From: Candidatus Synechococcus calcipolaris G9
GTDB taxonomy: Bacteria; Cyanobacteriota; Cyanobacteriia; Thermosynechococcales; Thermosynechococcaceae
Reading direction: 5' to 3'
Length of the DNA: 64,000 bases
Assembly: GCF_029582805.1 (NCBI RefSeq)
Contig: NZ_JAKKUT010000002.1
Location: 1,016,001-1,080,000 of the forward strand
A program made the position numbers and the translations under genes. Positions within the stretch are counted from its first letter, which is position 1. Every line of letters starts with the position of its first letter. The notes beneath the pieces were generated by a model, which saw nothing but the letters and a program-made list of their open reading frames with translations, was not told where the DNA came from and ran no database searches. Shown piece by piece: positions 43,719 through 53,660 of this stretch.

Positions 43719-45416
43719 TTGACTAGAATACTCTTGTTGGATTCTGGTTTTACCTTGGTGATGTACGCCCTGATTGCCCTCGTCCCCATTGTGACGGTGT
43801 TCCTGTTGCTGATCGGGGCACGCTGGCCTGCCAATCGAGCGATGCCGGTAGCCTATGGAGTCACGGTGATCATTGCCTTGGTTTTGTGGCGAGTTCCCTT
43901 TCATTGGGTGGCCGCGGCGACGGTGCAGGGTGGGGTCATTGCCCTAGAGATTTTATATATTGTCTTTGGCGCGATTTTGCTATTAAACACGCTCCAGTTA
44001 TCGGGGGCAATTCCGGCCATTCGCCACAGTCTCACGTCGATTACGGAGGATCGGCGGATCCAAGTGATGATTATTGCCTGGCTGTTTGGTAGCTTTATTG
44101 AGGGAGCCTCTGGATTTGGCACCCCAGCGGTCATTTGCGTCCCTTTGATGGTGGCGATCGGGTTTCCAGCCCTAGCGGCGGTGATGATGGCCCTCATCAT
44201 TCAAAGTACCCCTTCCACCTTTGGGGCAGTGGGTACGCCAATTGTGATTGGCATCCGGGCAGGCCTAGAGAGCGTTCCGGCATTTGAGGAGGTTTTGAGT
44301 CATTTTGGTGGTAACGTTGATCTCTTTTTGAAGCAGGTGGGGATTTCTGCGGCAATTATTCACACCATAGTGGGTACCTTTATTCCCTTGATTTTGGCGG
44401 TGACTCTCACCCAGTTTTTTGGAGCCGAAAGGTCTTGGCGGGCAGGACTCGGGGCTTGGAAATTTGCGCTGTTTGCGGGTTTGGCCTTTACGATTCCCTA
44501 TTTACTAACGGCGATTTTCATTGGCCCAGAATTTCCCACCTTAGTTGGCGGCTTGCTTGGCCTAGGGATAACGATTTTTGTGGCAAAACAGAAGTGGCTG
44601 GTTCCAGCAGACCCATGGGATTTTCCAGCGCGAGGCCAATGGCCAGACTTTTGGGGGAGCAACCGTCCCGAAGACTCTCCAGAAATGATAAATTCAGGAA
44701 CCCAATTAATGAATCCGATCTTGGCCTGGTTACCCTATGGACTAGTGGGTGTATGTCTCGTGCTATCGCGGATTGTGCCCCCCTTAAAAAATGGACTCCA
44801 GGCCTGGCAAATTACGATTTCTAATTTATTGGGTACCACCTTAACGGTAACAACCCAACCCCTGTATTTACCGCCAACAATTTTGTTATTTGTGGTAGGA
44901 ATAACGTATTTCCTGCATCGGATGGAATGGAGAAAATTTCAATACGCCGTCAAAAGTACGGTTCCAATTCTCTTAAATGTCAGCTTGGCCTTGGGCGCCG
45001 CCGTTTTGTTGGCAAGGGTATTTATTAACTCGGGAAGCAATGGCTTAGGGCTAAAGAGTATGCCCTTGGAATTAGCTGATGGACTGGCATTGATCGTGGG
45101 AGACAGTTGGCCTCTATTTGCTCCAGTGGTTGGATTAATTGGAGCCTTTGTCGCCGGCAGTGTCACAGTGAGTAATATGATGTTTTCCCTATTTCAGTTT
45201 GGCATGGCAGAAAAAATCAACCTGTCGCAACCACTCATTTTAGCGTTGCAATGTGTTGGGGCTTCGGCGGGAAATATCATTTGTGTGCCTAATATTGTGG
45301 CAGCGGCGGCAACGGTGGGCCTGTTGGGGATGGAGGGCGTTTTAATTCGCTGGTTATTGACTCCAGCGGTCTACTACATTGGCTTGGCGGGTCTTGTAGG
45401 ACTGGTCTTGAGTTAG
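43719..45416 (+). CDS. lctP: L-lactate permease family transporter
   Basis: A 12-helix-type secondary transporter of the LctP/LldP/GlcA family (lactate or glycolate with protons). Family marks are GSFIEGASGFGTPAVI and ALVVAL-like helices, with FGAVGTPIVIG and ASAGNIICVPNIVAA. The frame starts at TTG 43719, but family members begin near MYALIAL (ATG 43761). Glycolate uptake would suit a phototroph, but substrate is unproven. Confidence 0.9.
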   Translation: MTRILLLDSGFTLVMYALIALVPIVTVFLLLIGARWPANRAMPVAYGVTVIIALVLWRVPFHWVAAATVQGGVIALEILYIVFGAILLLNTLQLSGAIPAIRHSLTSITEDRRIQVMIIAWLFGSFIEGASGFGTPAVICVPLMVAIGFPALAAVMMALIIQSTPSTFGAVGTPIVIGIRAGLESVPAFEEVLSHFGGNVDLFLKQVGISAAIIHTIVGTFIPLILAVTLTQFFGAERSWRAGLGAWKFALFAGLAFTIPYLLTAIFIGPEFPTLVGGLLGLGITIFVAKQKWLVPADPWDFPARGQWPDFWGSNRPEDSPEMINSGTQLMNPILAWLPYGLVGVCLVLSRIVPPLKNGLQAWQITISNLLGTTLTVTTQPLYLPPTILLFVVGITYFLHRMEWRKFQYAVKSTVPILLNVSLALGAAVLLARVFINSGSNGLGLKSMPLELADGLALIVGDSWPLFAPVVGLIGAFVAGSVTVSNMMFSLFQFGMAEKINLSQPLILALQCVGASAGNIICVPNIVAAAATVGLLGMEGVLIRWLLTPAVYYIGLAGLVGLVLS

Positions 45417-45439
45417 TGAGCTAGAGTTAGTGAGTTAGA

Positions 45440-45902
45440 ATGAACCCTATGGATATTGAACTCCTTGGCATGAACTTGGCTAGCTTGGTGCGGGCCTTAA
45501 GTGGCATTTTAATCAGTACTTGCCAACTATTGGCAATTTTTGTTATTTCTGTGGGTATTGTTCGCGCCTTACGTTATTTTTCTTGAAGTCGTCTCTATTC
45601 AAGGCCCAAACCCCGGTCACGTTTCAACGTAGTCGCCTTGCCATGGATATCTTTCCCTAGGACTGAGTTTTTGTTGGGGTAGCATTCTCAAAACGATGCT
45701 GTCCAGTCAGTGGGAAGATATTGCTCGTTTGGTCATCATCATTGCAGTACGCACAACCCTAAACCTACTCTTAGAGCGTGCGATCCGCAGTGGTCAAGAT
45801 ATGAACACAATGATCGAGGATTCGCAGACCCAGACCAATCGTTCACTAAAACCTGATCAAACTGTTTCCCCAGAAGTGGCGATCGGGGTGGATTTCTCCT
45901 AA
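45440..45902 (+). pseudogene. DUF1622 membrane protein, frame-disrupted
   Basis: Frame 1 gives the start (MNPMDIELLGMN...VRALRYFS), stops at TGA 45584, frame 2 continues KSSLFKAQTPVTFQRSRLAM, and frame 3 gives GYLSLGLSF then LSSQWEDIARLVIIIAVRTTLNLLLER. Joined, these match DUF1622 from end to end. The usual GLEFLLGADIL block also needs small indels to read through. So the gene is broken in several places. Confidence 0.8.
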
Positions 45903-45929
45903 GCTCTTTCGATGAATATGATGTAAATA

Positions 45930-46874
45930 TCAAGTTTTCAAGGCATGTTTTTGCTTCATATTTTTAGTCTCTCGCCACCAGCCTAGGAGGGTACTGGCCA
46001 CAAAGATACTAGAGTAGGCTCCCATGACAAAACCAATAATCAGGGCCAGGGCAAAGTAGCGCAGGGTTTCACCACCAAAGATGAAAATGGCGATTAGGGG
46101 CAACAGGGTCGTCATGGTGGTGTTGATGGATCGCCCCAGAGTTTGATTGACGGCGGTATCTACAATTTCGTTAATGGGTAAGTCGCTATGGATTTTAATA
46201 TTCTCGCGGATGCGATCGTAGATGACAACGGTATCGTTAACGGAAAAGCCAATGATCGTTAGCAGGGCAACCACAAATAGACTATCCACTTCAATGCCTA
46301 GGACGAGGCCCAAAATGGCAAAAATTCCCATCGTGACAAAGACATCATGGACTAGGGCTACGAGGGCAAAAAAGGCATAGTCAAACTGAAAGCGAATGGT
46401 TAAATAAATCGTAATGCCAATAAAGGATACAAATAAGGCTAAAAGACCAGAATTTAGGATTTGGCGACCTAGGGTGGGGCCCACGGTTTCAATCTGCACT
46501 TGCTGGGGGTCAAAGGTGCCCAGGGTTGCTTCCAGCTTGTCTTTGAGGCGGGTGCGTTGATTAACGTCTAGGGGTAGGGTGCGAATGGAGAGGCCGTATT
46601 GATCCAAGACCTGAATACTGCTATTGCCTAGCCCTTCTTGGGTGAGGATTTCCCGGGCTTGACTGAGGTCAATGGGGCGATCGCAGGTTTGGGTTGTGGT
46701 ACATTCCAGTTCAAATTGCAGCCGTGTCCCACCAATAAAATCTAGGCCGGGCCGAAGGGGGGCGCGAATCTCTGGATTACTCCAGGAGATCACCATGGCA
46801 ATGATGCCACTGACCAAGAAAACAATGGAAATTCCCCACCAGAGCGATCGCTGTTTCACCACACTAAAGGTCAT
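45930..46874 (-). CDS. secF: Protein translocase subunit SecF
   Basis: Works with SecD to use the proton motive force in late export through SecYEG. Six helices, with family blocks [32 protein letters not shown] and GIMIGTYSS-like [15 protein letters not shown] 46874 overlaps the SecD stop as ATGA, so that start is preferred over 46898. Confidence 0.95.
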   Translation of the reverse strand: MTFSVVKQRSLWWGISIVFLVSGIIAMVISWSNPEIRAPLRPGLDFIGGTRLQFELECTTTQTCDRPIDLSQAREILTQEGLGNSSIQVLDQYGLSIRTLPLDVNQRTRLKDKLEATLGTFDPQQVQIETVGPTLGRQILNSGLLALFVSFIGITIYLTIRFQFDYAFFALVALVHDVFVTMGIFAILGLVLGIEVDSLFVVALLTIIGFSVNDTVVIYDRIRENIKIHSDLPINEIVDTAVNQTLGRSINTTMTTLLPLIAIFIFGGETLRYFALALIIGFVMGAYSSIFVASTLLGWWRETKNMKQKHALKT

Positions 46875-48301
46875 TTCACCGCCTCCAATTTGGGACAAAA
46901 CCAGCGGGGCCGCCGCAAACTGGGAATGGTAATCACGTAGAACAAAAAGGTGCGGCTACAGGTGAGTGCCGTAAACATACTCACACCAACCCCGATCGCC
47001 AGGGTAACGGCAAACCCGCGCACTAGGCCGGTTCCGAGCCAAAAGAGGGCCCCACAGGCAATCAGAGTGGTAATATTACTGTCTAAAATACTGGAAAAGG
47101 CCCGATCAAAGCCTGCTTCTACGGAGCGATAAAGAGTACGTCCGGCCCGCAGTTCTTCTCGAGTCCGCTCAAAAATCAGGACATTGGCATCCACCGCCAT
47201 GCCAATACTGAGAATAAATCCGGCAATACCTGGCAGGGTTAAGGTGACACCAAAGAGCAAAAATACCGCATAGGTAAACGTGGCATAGAGAATTAACGCC
47301 ACATCGGCGATCGCCCCCGGTAAACGGTAGTAGGCCACCATAAAGATCAGCACTAAGACCAATCCCCCCAAGCCGGCAATCAAGCTTTTACGAATACTAT
47401 CTTGACCCAGGGTTGCTCCCACGGTGCGATTTTCCACCACTTCAAGGGGAACAGGCAAGGCTCCACCCTGGAGTTGTACTGCTAGATCATTGGCACTTTG
47501 GGCATTAAAGCCACCGGAAATTTCGGCACTACCCCCGGCAATACCGGTTTGGGCATACTCCACGGATACGGTGGGGGCACTAATCAGGCGATCGTCCAGG
47601 AAAATACCAATGGATCGGCCCGTGCCCGCGATTTCCCTGGTCAGATTAGCAAATAGCTCTGAACCTTGGGTGTCAAAGCGAACCACCACACTCCAATTGG
47701 GCGAACCGGGGGCCACCGGACTGGCAAAGGCTTCCCGCAACATTGCCCCCGTCAAGTCGGTTTTTTGGAAGAGGTCGGCGATCGCCTGCTCACTTTTTTC
47801 TAGAGAGTCACGATTTTCTTCTAAGGCTGCTTCGTTTTCGGCTAAGACCGTAGCATTCCCCTGATTGTCCGACTGAGCTATTAGGAGTTGGGCCTGCTGT
47901 AGTAAAAGTTCTGATTGGAGTTGCCGCTCAATTTGGAGTTGGGCATCGGTTCCGGGTTTTTGAAAACGAAAATCTAGTTGGGCCGTCCCCTGGAGCACCC
48001 GCTCCGCCTGTTGGGGATCACTCACCCCTGGCAGTTGCACTAGCAGCTTATCCTCTCCAGAGGTTTGGACAACCGCCTCGGCCACCCCTAAACCATTAAT
48101 CCGGTTTTCGACAACCCGCTGTACCGCTTCTAAAACAAGGGGGGTTATTTGGGGTACTTTTTCCGTCGTTTCCACCTGCAAGGTTAGCTGGGCCCCACCA
48201 CGCAAGTCCAAACCTAATCGGGGTGGAGTTCGGGCAATTACCCAGGTTGCCGCCAAGAGTAAAACTAAAATAACAGCAATCCAGCCTCGATGCTTACCCA
48301 T
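46871..48301 (-). CDS. secD: Protein translocase subunit SecD
   Basis: A 476-aa SecD with the P1 periplasmic domain ([38 protein letters not shown]) and six C-terminal helices ([39 protein letters not shown]). It is 3 bp after pdhB and overlaps secF, the conserved cyanobacterial pdhB-secD-secF unit. Confidence 0.96.
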   Translation of the reverse strand: MGKHRGWIAVILVLLLAATWVIARTPPRLGLDLRGGAQLTLQVETTEKVPQITPLVLEAVQRVVENRINGLGVAEAVVQTSGEDKLLVQLPGVSDPQQAERVLQGTAQLDFRFQKPGTDAQLQIERQLQSELLLQQAQLLIAQSDNQGNATVLAENEAALEENRDSLEKSEQAIADLFQKTDLTGAMLREAFASPVAPGSPNWSVVVRFDTQGSELFANLTREIAGTGRSIGIFLDDRLISAPTVSVEYAQTGIAGGSAEISGGFNAQSANDLAVQLQGGALPVPLEVVENRTVGATLGQDSIRKSLIAGLGGLVLVLIFMVAYYRLPGAIADVALILYATFTYAVFLLFGVTLTLPGIAGFILSIGMAVDANVLIFERTREELRAGRTLYRSVEAGFDRAFSSILDSNITTLIACGALFWLGTGLVRGFAVTLAIGVGVSMFTALTCSRTFLFYVITIPSLRRPRWFCPKLEAVK

Positions 48302-48304
48302 GAA

Positions 48305-49288
48305 TTACACCTGCCCTGTAACCATTTTTTGCACCGCTTCCACGATTTGGGGAGGTTGCACAATGGTTAAATTTTCTAGTTTGCCATTGTAGGGAGTGGG
48401 AATATCCTGGGAAGAGAGCCGCAAAACAGGGGCATCCAACTCATCAAAGTACCGCTCCGTAATCGAGGCAACCAGTTCCGCGCCAATCCCGCCGGTTTTC
48501 ATACATTCTTCGACGATGATCACCCGATGGGTCTTGGTAATGGAGGGGCCAATCGTGGCAAAATCAATGGGCTTAAGGGAAATTAAATCAATGACCTCGG
48601 GATCGTAGCCCTCTTTTTCCAGGGTCTTCACCGCTTGGAGAACATGGTGTCGCATCCGTGAGTAGGTGAGAATAGTGACATCCTTGCCAGGGCGAACAAT
48701 TTCTGCTTTATCCAAAGGAACTAAATATTCGTGATCCGGTAGGTCTTCCTTCAGGTTGTAAAGGAGGACATGCTCAAAAAATAGAACGGGGTTTTCATCC
48801 CGGATGGCTGATTTCAAGAGTCCCTTGGCATTGTAGGCCGTTGAGCAGGCGACAATTTTTAAGCCGGGCACTGCCTGAAAATAGGCCTCTAGCCGCTGGG
48901 AATGTTCTGCCCCCAGTTGGCGACCGACACCGCCGGGGCCACGAATCACAATGGGAATTTTGAAGTTGCCGCCGGATGTGTAACGTAGCATCCCAGCATT
49001 ATTGGCAATTTGATTAAAGGCCAGGAGTAAAAAGCCCATATTCATGCCTTCGACGATGGGCCGCAGTCCAGTCATTGCGGCTCCCACGGCCATCCCCGTA
49101 AAGCTATTTTCAGCAATGGGGGTATCTAAAAGGCGCAAGTCCCCATACTTTTTATATAGATCCTTCGTCACTTTATAGGAGCCGCCGTAGTGGCCCACGT
49201 CTTCCCCCATCACCAGTACGGTGGGATCCCGCTCCATTTCTTCGTCAATGGCTGCCCGGAGGGCATTAAACATTAACATTTCTGACAT
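48305..49288 (-). CDS. pdhB: Pyruvate dehydrogenase E1 beta subunit
   Basis: Makes acetyl-CoA with E1 alpha, E2 and E3. Key blocks are [35 protein letters not shown] and [17 protein letters not shown]. 327 aa, standard. The alpha subunit is elsewhere. First gene before secDF. Confidence 0.96.
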   Translation of the reverse strand: MSEMLMFNALRAAIDEEMERDPTVLVMGEDVGHYGGSYKVTKDLYKKYGDLRLLDTPIAENSFTGMAVGAAMTGLRPIVEGMNMGFLLLAFNQIANNAGMLRYTSGGNFKIPIVIRGPGGVGRQLGAEHSQRLEAYFQAVPGLKIVACSTAYNAKGLLKSAIRDENPVLFFEHVLLYNLKEDLPDHEYLVPLDKAEIVRPGKDVTILTYSRMRHHVLQAVKTLEKEGYDPEVIDLISLKPIDFATIGPSITKTHRVIIVEECMKTGGIGAELVASITERYFDELDAPVLRLSSQDIPTPYNGKLENLTIVQPPQIVEAVQKMVTGQV

Positions 49289-49327
49289 TGCGGTTTCCTA
49301 AGGGCTGTAACTGGACTATTCTTTAGG

Positions 49328-50341
49328 TTAGTCGAAACTTGACCATTTTTGATAGCGTTTCCAATCGGTTCCTAGGGGCTGTGGTTCACTCTCAGGTTCA
49401 CTAGGGGCACTATTGTGCAGCAAAACCGTAAATGCCCCTGCCCCTAAACCACTTTGGGGCCAGAGGCGATAGCAGGGAAATGGGGCAAGGTGGGATTGCC
49501 AATCCTTCAGGGCGAGAACCGCTTGGGGCTGAAATTGGGGAAATTTGCTTAAAAACCAGGCGATCGCCCCTTCGTTTTCCGCCTTTGAGAATGTACAGGT
49601 AGAGTAGAGTAACCACCCCTGGGGAGCTACTAGGTCAGCAGCAGCGGCCAAAATACGCTTTTGACGGCGTTGATTATGGCGAATGGTTACTGGATGAAAG
49701 CATCCCTCCACCTTTGTCCTTTTAGCGAGAAGCGATTGACCGGAACAGGGAGCATCTACAATTACCACGTCTGCGGATTGGCAGAGGACGGGAGCTAAGG
49801 TGGCCACATCTCCATGGAGTACCGCCACCGGATCCACCTGACAGCGTTTCAGATTTGAAATGAGCATCCCTAGGCGTTTGCCAATGACTTCATTGCAGAG
49901 GAGGAGGTCGGGTTGGATACTACGCCAAGCAAAGAGACTTTTTCCACCGGGGGCGGCACAGAGATCCACCACAAGATTGGTTTTAGGGGCTTTTGCGGCG
50001 AGTTCCATTAGGGGTACGGCAGCAAAAACAGAGGAAAGGTCTAAACAGTAGTAGGCCCCTTGGTCATGGAGGGGATGCTTGCCGGGCTTGCTCTCTAAAC
50101 TGAGGCGATCGACAAAGGAGGGTTGCCAGGCAACGGCTGGGGCGATCGCAAAGGGGAGAACGGCTGGCTTTGGTTGAATCCAAAGAATCGCCGGTGGATA
50201 GGGTTGGGGCTGAAGCAGTGCTTGTATAAATTGTTCCTGATCGGGCAGTTTTGGAAACAGGTTTTGACTCAGGGTTTGCAGGAGCCGCGAAGGAGAATTA
50301 GGCACTGGTATAAACTTTAGGGCACTCCGAAAAATTGGCAA
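49328..50341 (-). CDS. RNA m5C methyltransferase (RsmB/NOP2 family)
   Basis: Methylates cytosine C5 in RNA with SAM. Motif I is VVDLCAAPGGKSLFAW, motif IV DAPCSGQSLLAKR, motif VI YSTCTFSKAENEGAI. Both catalytic cysteines are present. The usual RNA-binding N-terminal domain is short or absent, so the target rRNA site is unclear. Confidence 0.9.
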   Translation of the reverse strand: MPIFRSALKFIPVPNSPSRLLQTLSQNLFPKLPDQEQFIQALLQPQPYPPAILWIQPKPAVLPFAIAPAVAWQPSFVDRLSLESKPGKHPLHDQGAYYCLDLSSVFAAVPLMELAAKAPKTNLVVDLCAAPGGKSLFAWRSIQPDLLLCNEVIGKRLGMLISNLKRCQVDPVAVLHGDVATLAPVLCQSADVVIVDAPCSGQSLLAKRTKVEGCFHPVTIRHNQRRQKRILAAAADLVAPQGWLLYSTCTFSKAENEGAIAWFLSKFPQFQPQAVLALKDWQSHLAPFPCYRLWPQSGLGAGAFTVLLHNSAPSEPESEPQPLGTDWKRYQKWSSFD

Positions 50342-50460
50342 AGGCGGTGTGGCTATGCGCTCATACTAAAGTCGATAGCATGGTTTGATGTGAACGATGG
50401 GACAACAAAAAGGGTTTGGGATCCATGCCATTGATTCAAGGGAAAACAGTGGATTTTTAT

Positions 50461-50478
50461 AGGGCACCTCGATTAATT
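50461..50478 (+). repeat. GGGCACCTCG repeat, copy 3 (partial)
   Basis: AGGGCACCTCGATTAATT. The first 11 bases match copies at 14697 and 17707, after which it diverges. It lies 38 bp beyond the HNH gene stop, again next to the 3' end of a minus-strand gene. Confidence 0.5.
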
Positions 50479-50515
50479 CAAAATTTGGGGCGATCGCGTA
50501 CATCATCGGATGATC

Positions 50516-51547
50516 CTAGCAATTGTTACTTGATACTCGACTAGGTGGCAAAAACAACACCAATGGAACATCGTCTGATAATGGGCCAGGGGGAGGCAGT
50601 TTAGCTTTTTGCTGTTGCAGCCAAGTGGACACCTCTAGGTTTTGGGGGTGGAACTCATGGACATAGTTAATGAAATCATCTACGGTGCAAGGCTTTTGCT
50701 TACCCCCTAGGCTTTGATGAAAATGATTATGGACGTTTTGGGCAATAGTGATGATATTGTCAACTGACCCAGCTAGGTGGGGATAATGGGCCGCAGCATA
50801 TAGGTGATGGGAAGCCAGATTAGGGGAGTTGATCACAGATGGTTTGAGTCCAGTGACAAGACAGGTATTTTTATCCCGTCGTCTGGCTTGCTTTTTGGCT
50901 TTCTCGATTTCTTTGCCTCGATTTAGAATCTTTTTAACAATGGTGTTGATGGTGGGTTGGATTTCATCGCCCATCTGTTTACACCATTCCTGCCGATTCC
51001 TCCTCACTAAGCTTTGACTAAATTCTTTAGATAGGATCAGAATCCCTGACAAGGAATAGTAACGAATGTCTTTATCAATGTCATGGTAATAGTCTTGACC
51101 CACAATCAAGGACGGTTCGGCTTGAGCCGCCATCCTCCTGAGGAAGTCACGCCGAGTTGCAAAAATAGCTACAATATCGCGTTCATTGAGGAAAAATCTG
51201 TCACTTCTACGGACTAAGGACGAACTATTGTAGAGGATGCTTTGATGGATGAAGGCTCGTCTAACGTCTTTTTTGAATTGTTTTAGAAGTTGCCGAAACC
51301 AGCTCAGGAAACCCTTATCCCGTTGTTTGTCTTTGAAGGCAATGTAAGAGGCGATCGCATAGGCTCCGGTGTCGGAATAATCCCGTAAGCCGGTGGTTTG
51401 GTTGATCACTCGATAATCACGATCTGGGCGTAATTCCCATCTGTCGTTAGGATCGCTATCGAAAAAATCTTGGATGTCCAGCAACTCTTGTTCCGTGATG
51501 TTAAGAACCTTGATTAGTTTTTCAGCCGTGATCCAGACTTTGGGCAT
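50516..51547 (-). CDS. HNH-like nuclease protein
   Basis: A 343-aa protein. The C-terminal part (about 235-300) shows an HNH-like core: ARRRDKNTCLVTGLK, then NLASHHLYAAAHYPHL and DNIITIAQNVHNHFHQ, with two His, an Asn and a last His. The long N-terminus is charged and unassigned. TAATG overlaps it with the J-domain gene upstream, so the two are made together. A homing, repair or defence nuclease are options; none is proven. Confidence 0.75.
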   Translation of the reverse strand: MPKVWITAEKLIKVLNITEQELLDIQDFFDSDPNDRWELRPDRDYRVINQTTGLRDYSDTGAYAIASYIAFKDKQRDKGFLSWFRQLLKQFKKDVRRAFIHQSILYNSSSLVRRSDRFFLNERDIVAIFATRRDFLRRMAAQAEPSLIVGQDYYHDIDKDIRYYSLSGILILSKEFSQSLVRRNRQEWCKQMGDEIQPTINTIVKKILNRGKEIEKAKKQARRRDKNTCLVTGLKPSVINSPNLASHHLYAAAHYPHLAGSVDNIITIAQNVHNHFHQSLGGKQKPCTVDDFINYVHEFHPQNLEVSTWLQQQKAKLPPPGPLSDDVPLVLFLPPSRVSSNNC

Positions 51548-52095
51548 TAGCCTTTCCCCAATAGACTCCGGTAGAATACATTTAGGCGATTGAAAATGTC
51601 TGGATTCCCCGTGGGCTGGTCAGGGTGGTAGGTTTTGCTGAGTTCCCGGTAGGCTGCCTTGATGTCGTTGTCTGTGGCAGTATGCCGGTCTAGTCCAAAC
51701 ACTCGCCAGGGCAAATCGTAGTCGAAAATGTTGATGCCATTAATGCAATTGTCCCCGGTCACGCCGTCTTCATCCGGTAGAACCCCGATCCAACGACGAT
51801 AGATTTTTTTCCAAGATTCCTTCTGGCTGAGGCTCAAATTCATGCCATCGGTGGCCATCTGGAATGAACCCGACGCCTTTAATTTTGGGGTTGAACTAAC
51901 TTGAAAGTGTCGATAAACTGCTTTTTTGAGTTCAGGCAACGTTAATTGTAGTTTTTTGCCTTTGACAAAGGAGGCAAACTGAATAAGGATCGCCTTATCA
52001 TAGCCGTGTAGGTTAACGAGTCTATCTATTTCTGCTTGAATGGAACTGACACTGGGGGCGCGTGGCATTGTTTTCCATGGATTAACTGGCTCCAT
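51547..52095 (-). CDS. J-domain protein with C-terminal J domain
   Basis: A 182-aa protein with an uncharacterised N-terminal about 115 residues and a J domain at the end (WRVFGLDRHTATDNDIKAAYRELSKTYHPDQ) with intact HPD. It would recruit Hsp70/DnaK. The J domain at the C-terminus is unusual. The start may be ATG 52095 (14-nt overlap with cbiQ stop) or ATG 52068. Coupled to the HNH-like gene, so it may deliver or load that protein. Confidence 0.8.
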   Translation of the reverse strand: MEPVNPWKTMPRAPSVSSIQAEIDRLVNLHGYDKAILIQFASFVKGKKLQLTLPELKKAVYRHFQVSSTPKLKASGSFQMATDGMNLSLSQKESWKKIYRRWIGVLPDEDGVTGDNCINGINIFDYDLPWRVFGLDRHTATDNDIKAAYRELSKTYHPDQPTGNPDIFNRLNVFYRSLLGKG

Positions 52096-52843
52096 AGTAG
52101 TACATTACAATTCCCACCAGCCAACAAACACCAATGCCCAAGCCATGGTAAGAATACAGCCGAGGATAGGTGCGTTTTTGCTGTCGCGATCGCAGCCCAT
52201 ACCCCCGTAACCGCATGGCCCGATAGACCTGTTCAGAGCGATCGTAACTGCGAATTAAAAAAGTGCCAATTAAGGCCGCAATGCGCCCCAACCGCCGCCA
52301 ATGGGGACGAAACCCCCGCAACATCATGGACTGCTGCATCCGCACCAACATCGGCCGCAACTCAAAAATATATCGATAGCTCAACACCAACACATCCGTC
52401 AGAAAGGGGGGGATGCCAAAGGTACGTAAAACCTGGAGCCATGCTGAAAATGTGGTCGTTTCCAGTAACACCATGGCAAGGGTGGCAAGGGTGATCAACC
52501 GCCCCGCCAAAACCAGAGCCGCCCGCAATCCCTCCCAAAAAATTACCAGTCCCCCCCACCGCAACCATGGGGTTTCCCCCCCCTGAAACAACAGGAGTAA
52601 TCCTAGCCCTAGGAAAAATACCGCCAGCACCGCCAGTCGTTGCCACCATCGCCGCCACGAGAGACCCGCACCCCCATACACCAGTGCCATTCCCCCCAGG
52701 GCGATCGCCAACACCGATAGGCGATCGATCGCCGCAATCACAAAAAGAAGCGGCAACAGACCCAAGACCTTACATTCAGGCTGCCAACGATGAAAAATCG
52801 ACATACCATAGAACATATCGCCCCACAGGTTCCCCCATGCCAT
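52082..52843 (-). CDS. Energy-coupling factor transporter T component (CbiQ/EcfT)
   Basis: A membrane T subunit of an ECF importer (cobalt, biotin or vitamin type). Signature blocks: MMLRGFRPHWRR and YRAMRLRGYGLRSRQ, the two Ala/Gly-Arg-Gly motifs that contact the ATPases. ATG 52843, 52816 or 52804 could be the start; the frame extends to 52885 but would overlap the divergent gene. The S component and ATPases are elsewhere. Confidence 0.88.
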   Translation of the reverse strand: MAWGNLWGDMFYGMSIFHRWQPECKVLGLLPLLFVIAAIDRLSVLAIALGGMALVYGGAGLSWRRWWQRLAVLAVFFLGLGLLLLFQGGETPWLRWGGLVIFWEGLRAALVLAGRLITLATLAMVLLETTTFSAWLQVLRTFGIPPFLTDVLVLSYRYIFELRPMLVRMQQSMMLRGFRPHWRRLGRIAALIGTFLIRSYDRSEQVYRAMRLRGYGLRSRQQKRTYPRLYSYHGLGIGVCWLVGIVMYYYGAS

Positions 52844-53523
52844 GATCAAGACAATTAGTTTATTTACCCTTTGGTTGGCATTCATGGGCTATGGTTTTTT
52901 CCTGGCTCCACCGGATCACCCCGATACCTTGGATCTGATTGGGCGACTGATCCGCGGCCCCTGGCAGGGCATTAACCCCCTAGTCATTGCCTTATTTAAT
53001 CTGATGGGGATTTGGCCGTTCATTTATACGGCGGTTGTGCTAGTGGATGGCCGCGGACAAAAATTACCTGGGTGGCTCTTTGCCGCAGGTGGCTTTTTGT
53101 TGGGAGCCTTTGCCCTCATTCCCTACCTAGCCCTTCGTCGCCCTAATCCGACGTTTCAGGGCCCCCTAGACTGGGGATTGCGGATATGGGAATGGCGCGG
53201 TACGGGTATTCTGCTGCTACTGGCAACAGTTGGGTTGGTGGGCTATGGTGTCACCCAGGGCAATTGGGCTGATTTTTGGCATCAATGGCAGACCCGCCGC
53301 TTTATTCACCTAATGAGCATCGTATTTTTGTCTACTGACCCTACTATTTCCCTTACTTTTGGGGGATGATCTGGCTCGACGACAACCCAGCTTCCAGGGG
53401 CTAGGGGTCTTGGCCAGTTTCCCCCTTTTTGGCCCATTACTGTATCTATGTTTACGTCCTAGGCTCATTAACACCGATAAAGTGTATCATGAGATACAAA
53501 ATACAGGGCCACAATCCGTTTAA
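52842..53523 (+). pseudogene. Cyanobacterial membrane protein with frameshift
   Basis: Frame A (52842-53369) gives a three- or four-helix protein (SLFTLWLAFMGYGFFLAPPDH, GINPLVIALFNLMGIWPFIY). At about 53322 one extra T seems to shift it: frame B continues FCLLTLLFPLLLGDDLARR, then GPLLYLCLRP, to TAA 53521. Removing one base restores a 226-residue protein. It is of the type conserved in cyanobacteria, often listed as a DUF2834-like protein (name unsure). It is either a pseudogene or a sequencing error. Confidence 0.7.
53484..53497 (+). promoter_or_regulatory. NtcA binding site (GTA-N8-TAC)
   Basis: GTATCATGAGATAC, a perfect palindromic NtcA box 164 bp before the ntcA start. ntcA is autoregulated in other cyanobacteria, so this fits its own promoter. 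It lies inside the tail of the frame-shifted gene. I see only a weak -10 (TTTAAC region) at the proper spacing. Confidence 0.75.
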
Positions 53524-53660
53524 CTAAAACTCCAATGGCAAGAATCTGATTACAGAGTCTGAGCATACAGTAGATGCACCATGGCAGGGTTAGATGGATG
53601 CTCTTCCCTTGCCTTTACTAACAGTCATTTAACCTATGGCACAGGATAGTCAACCAATCT

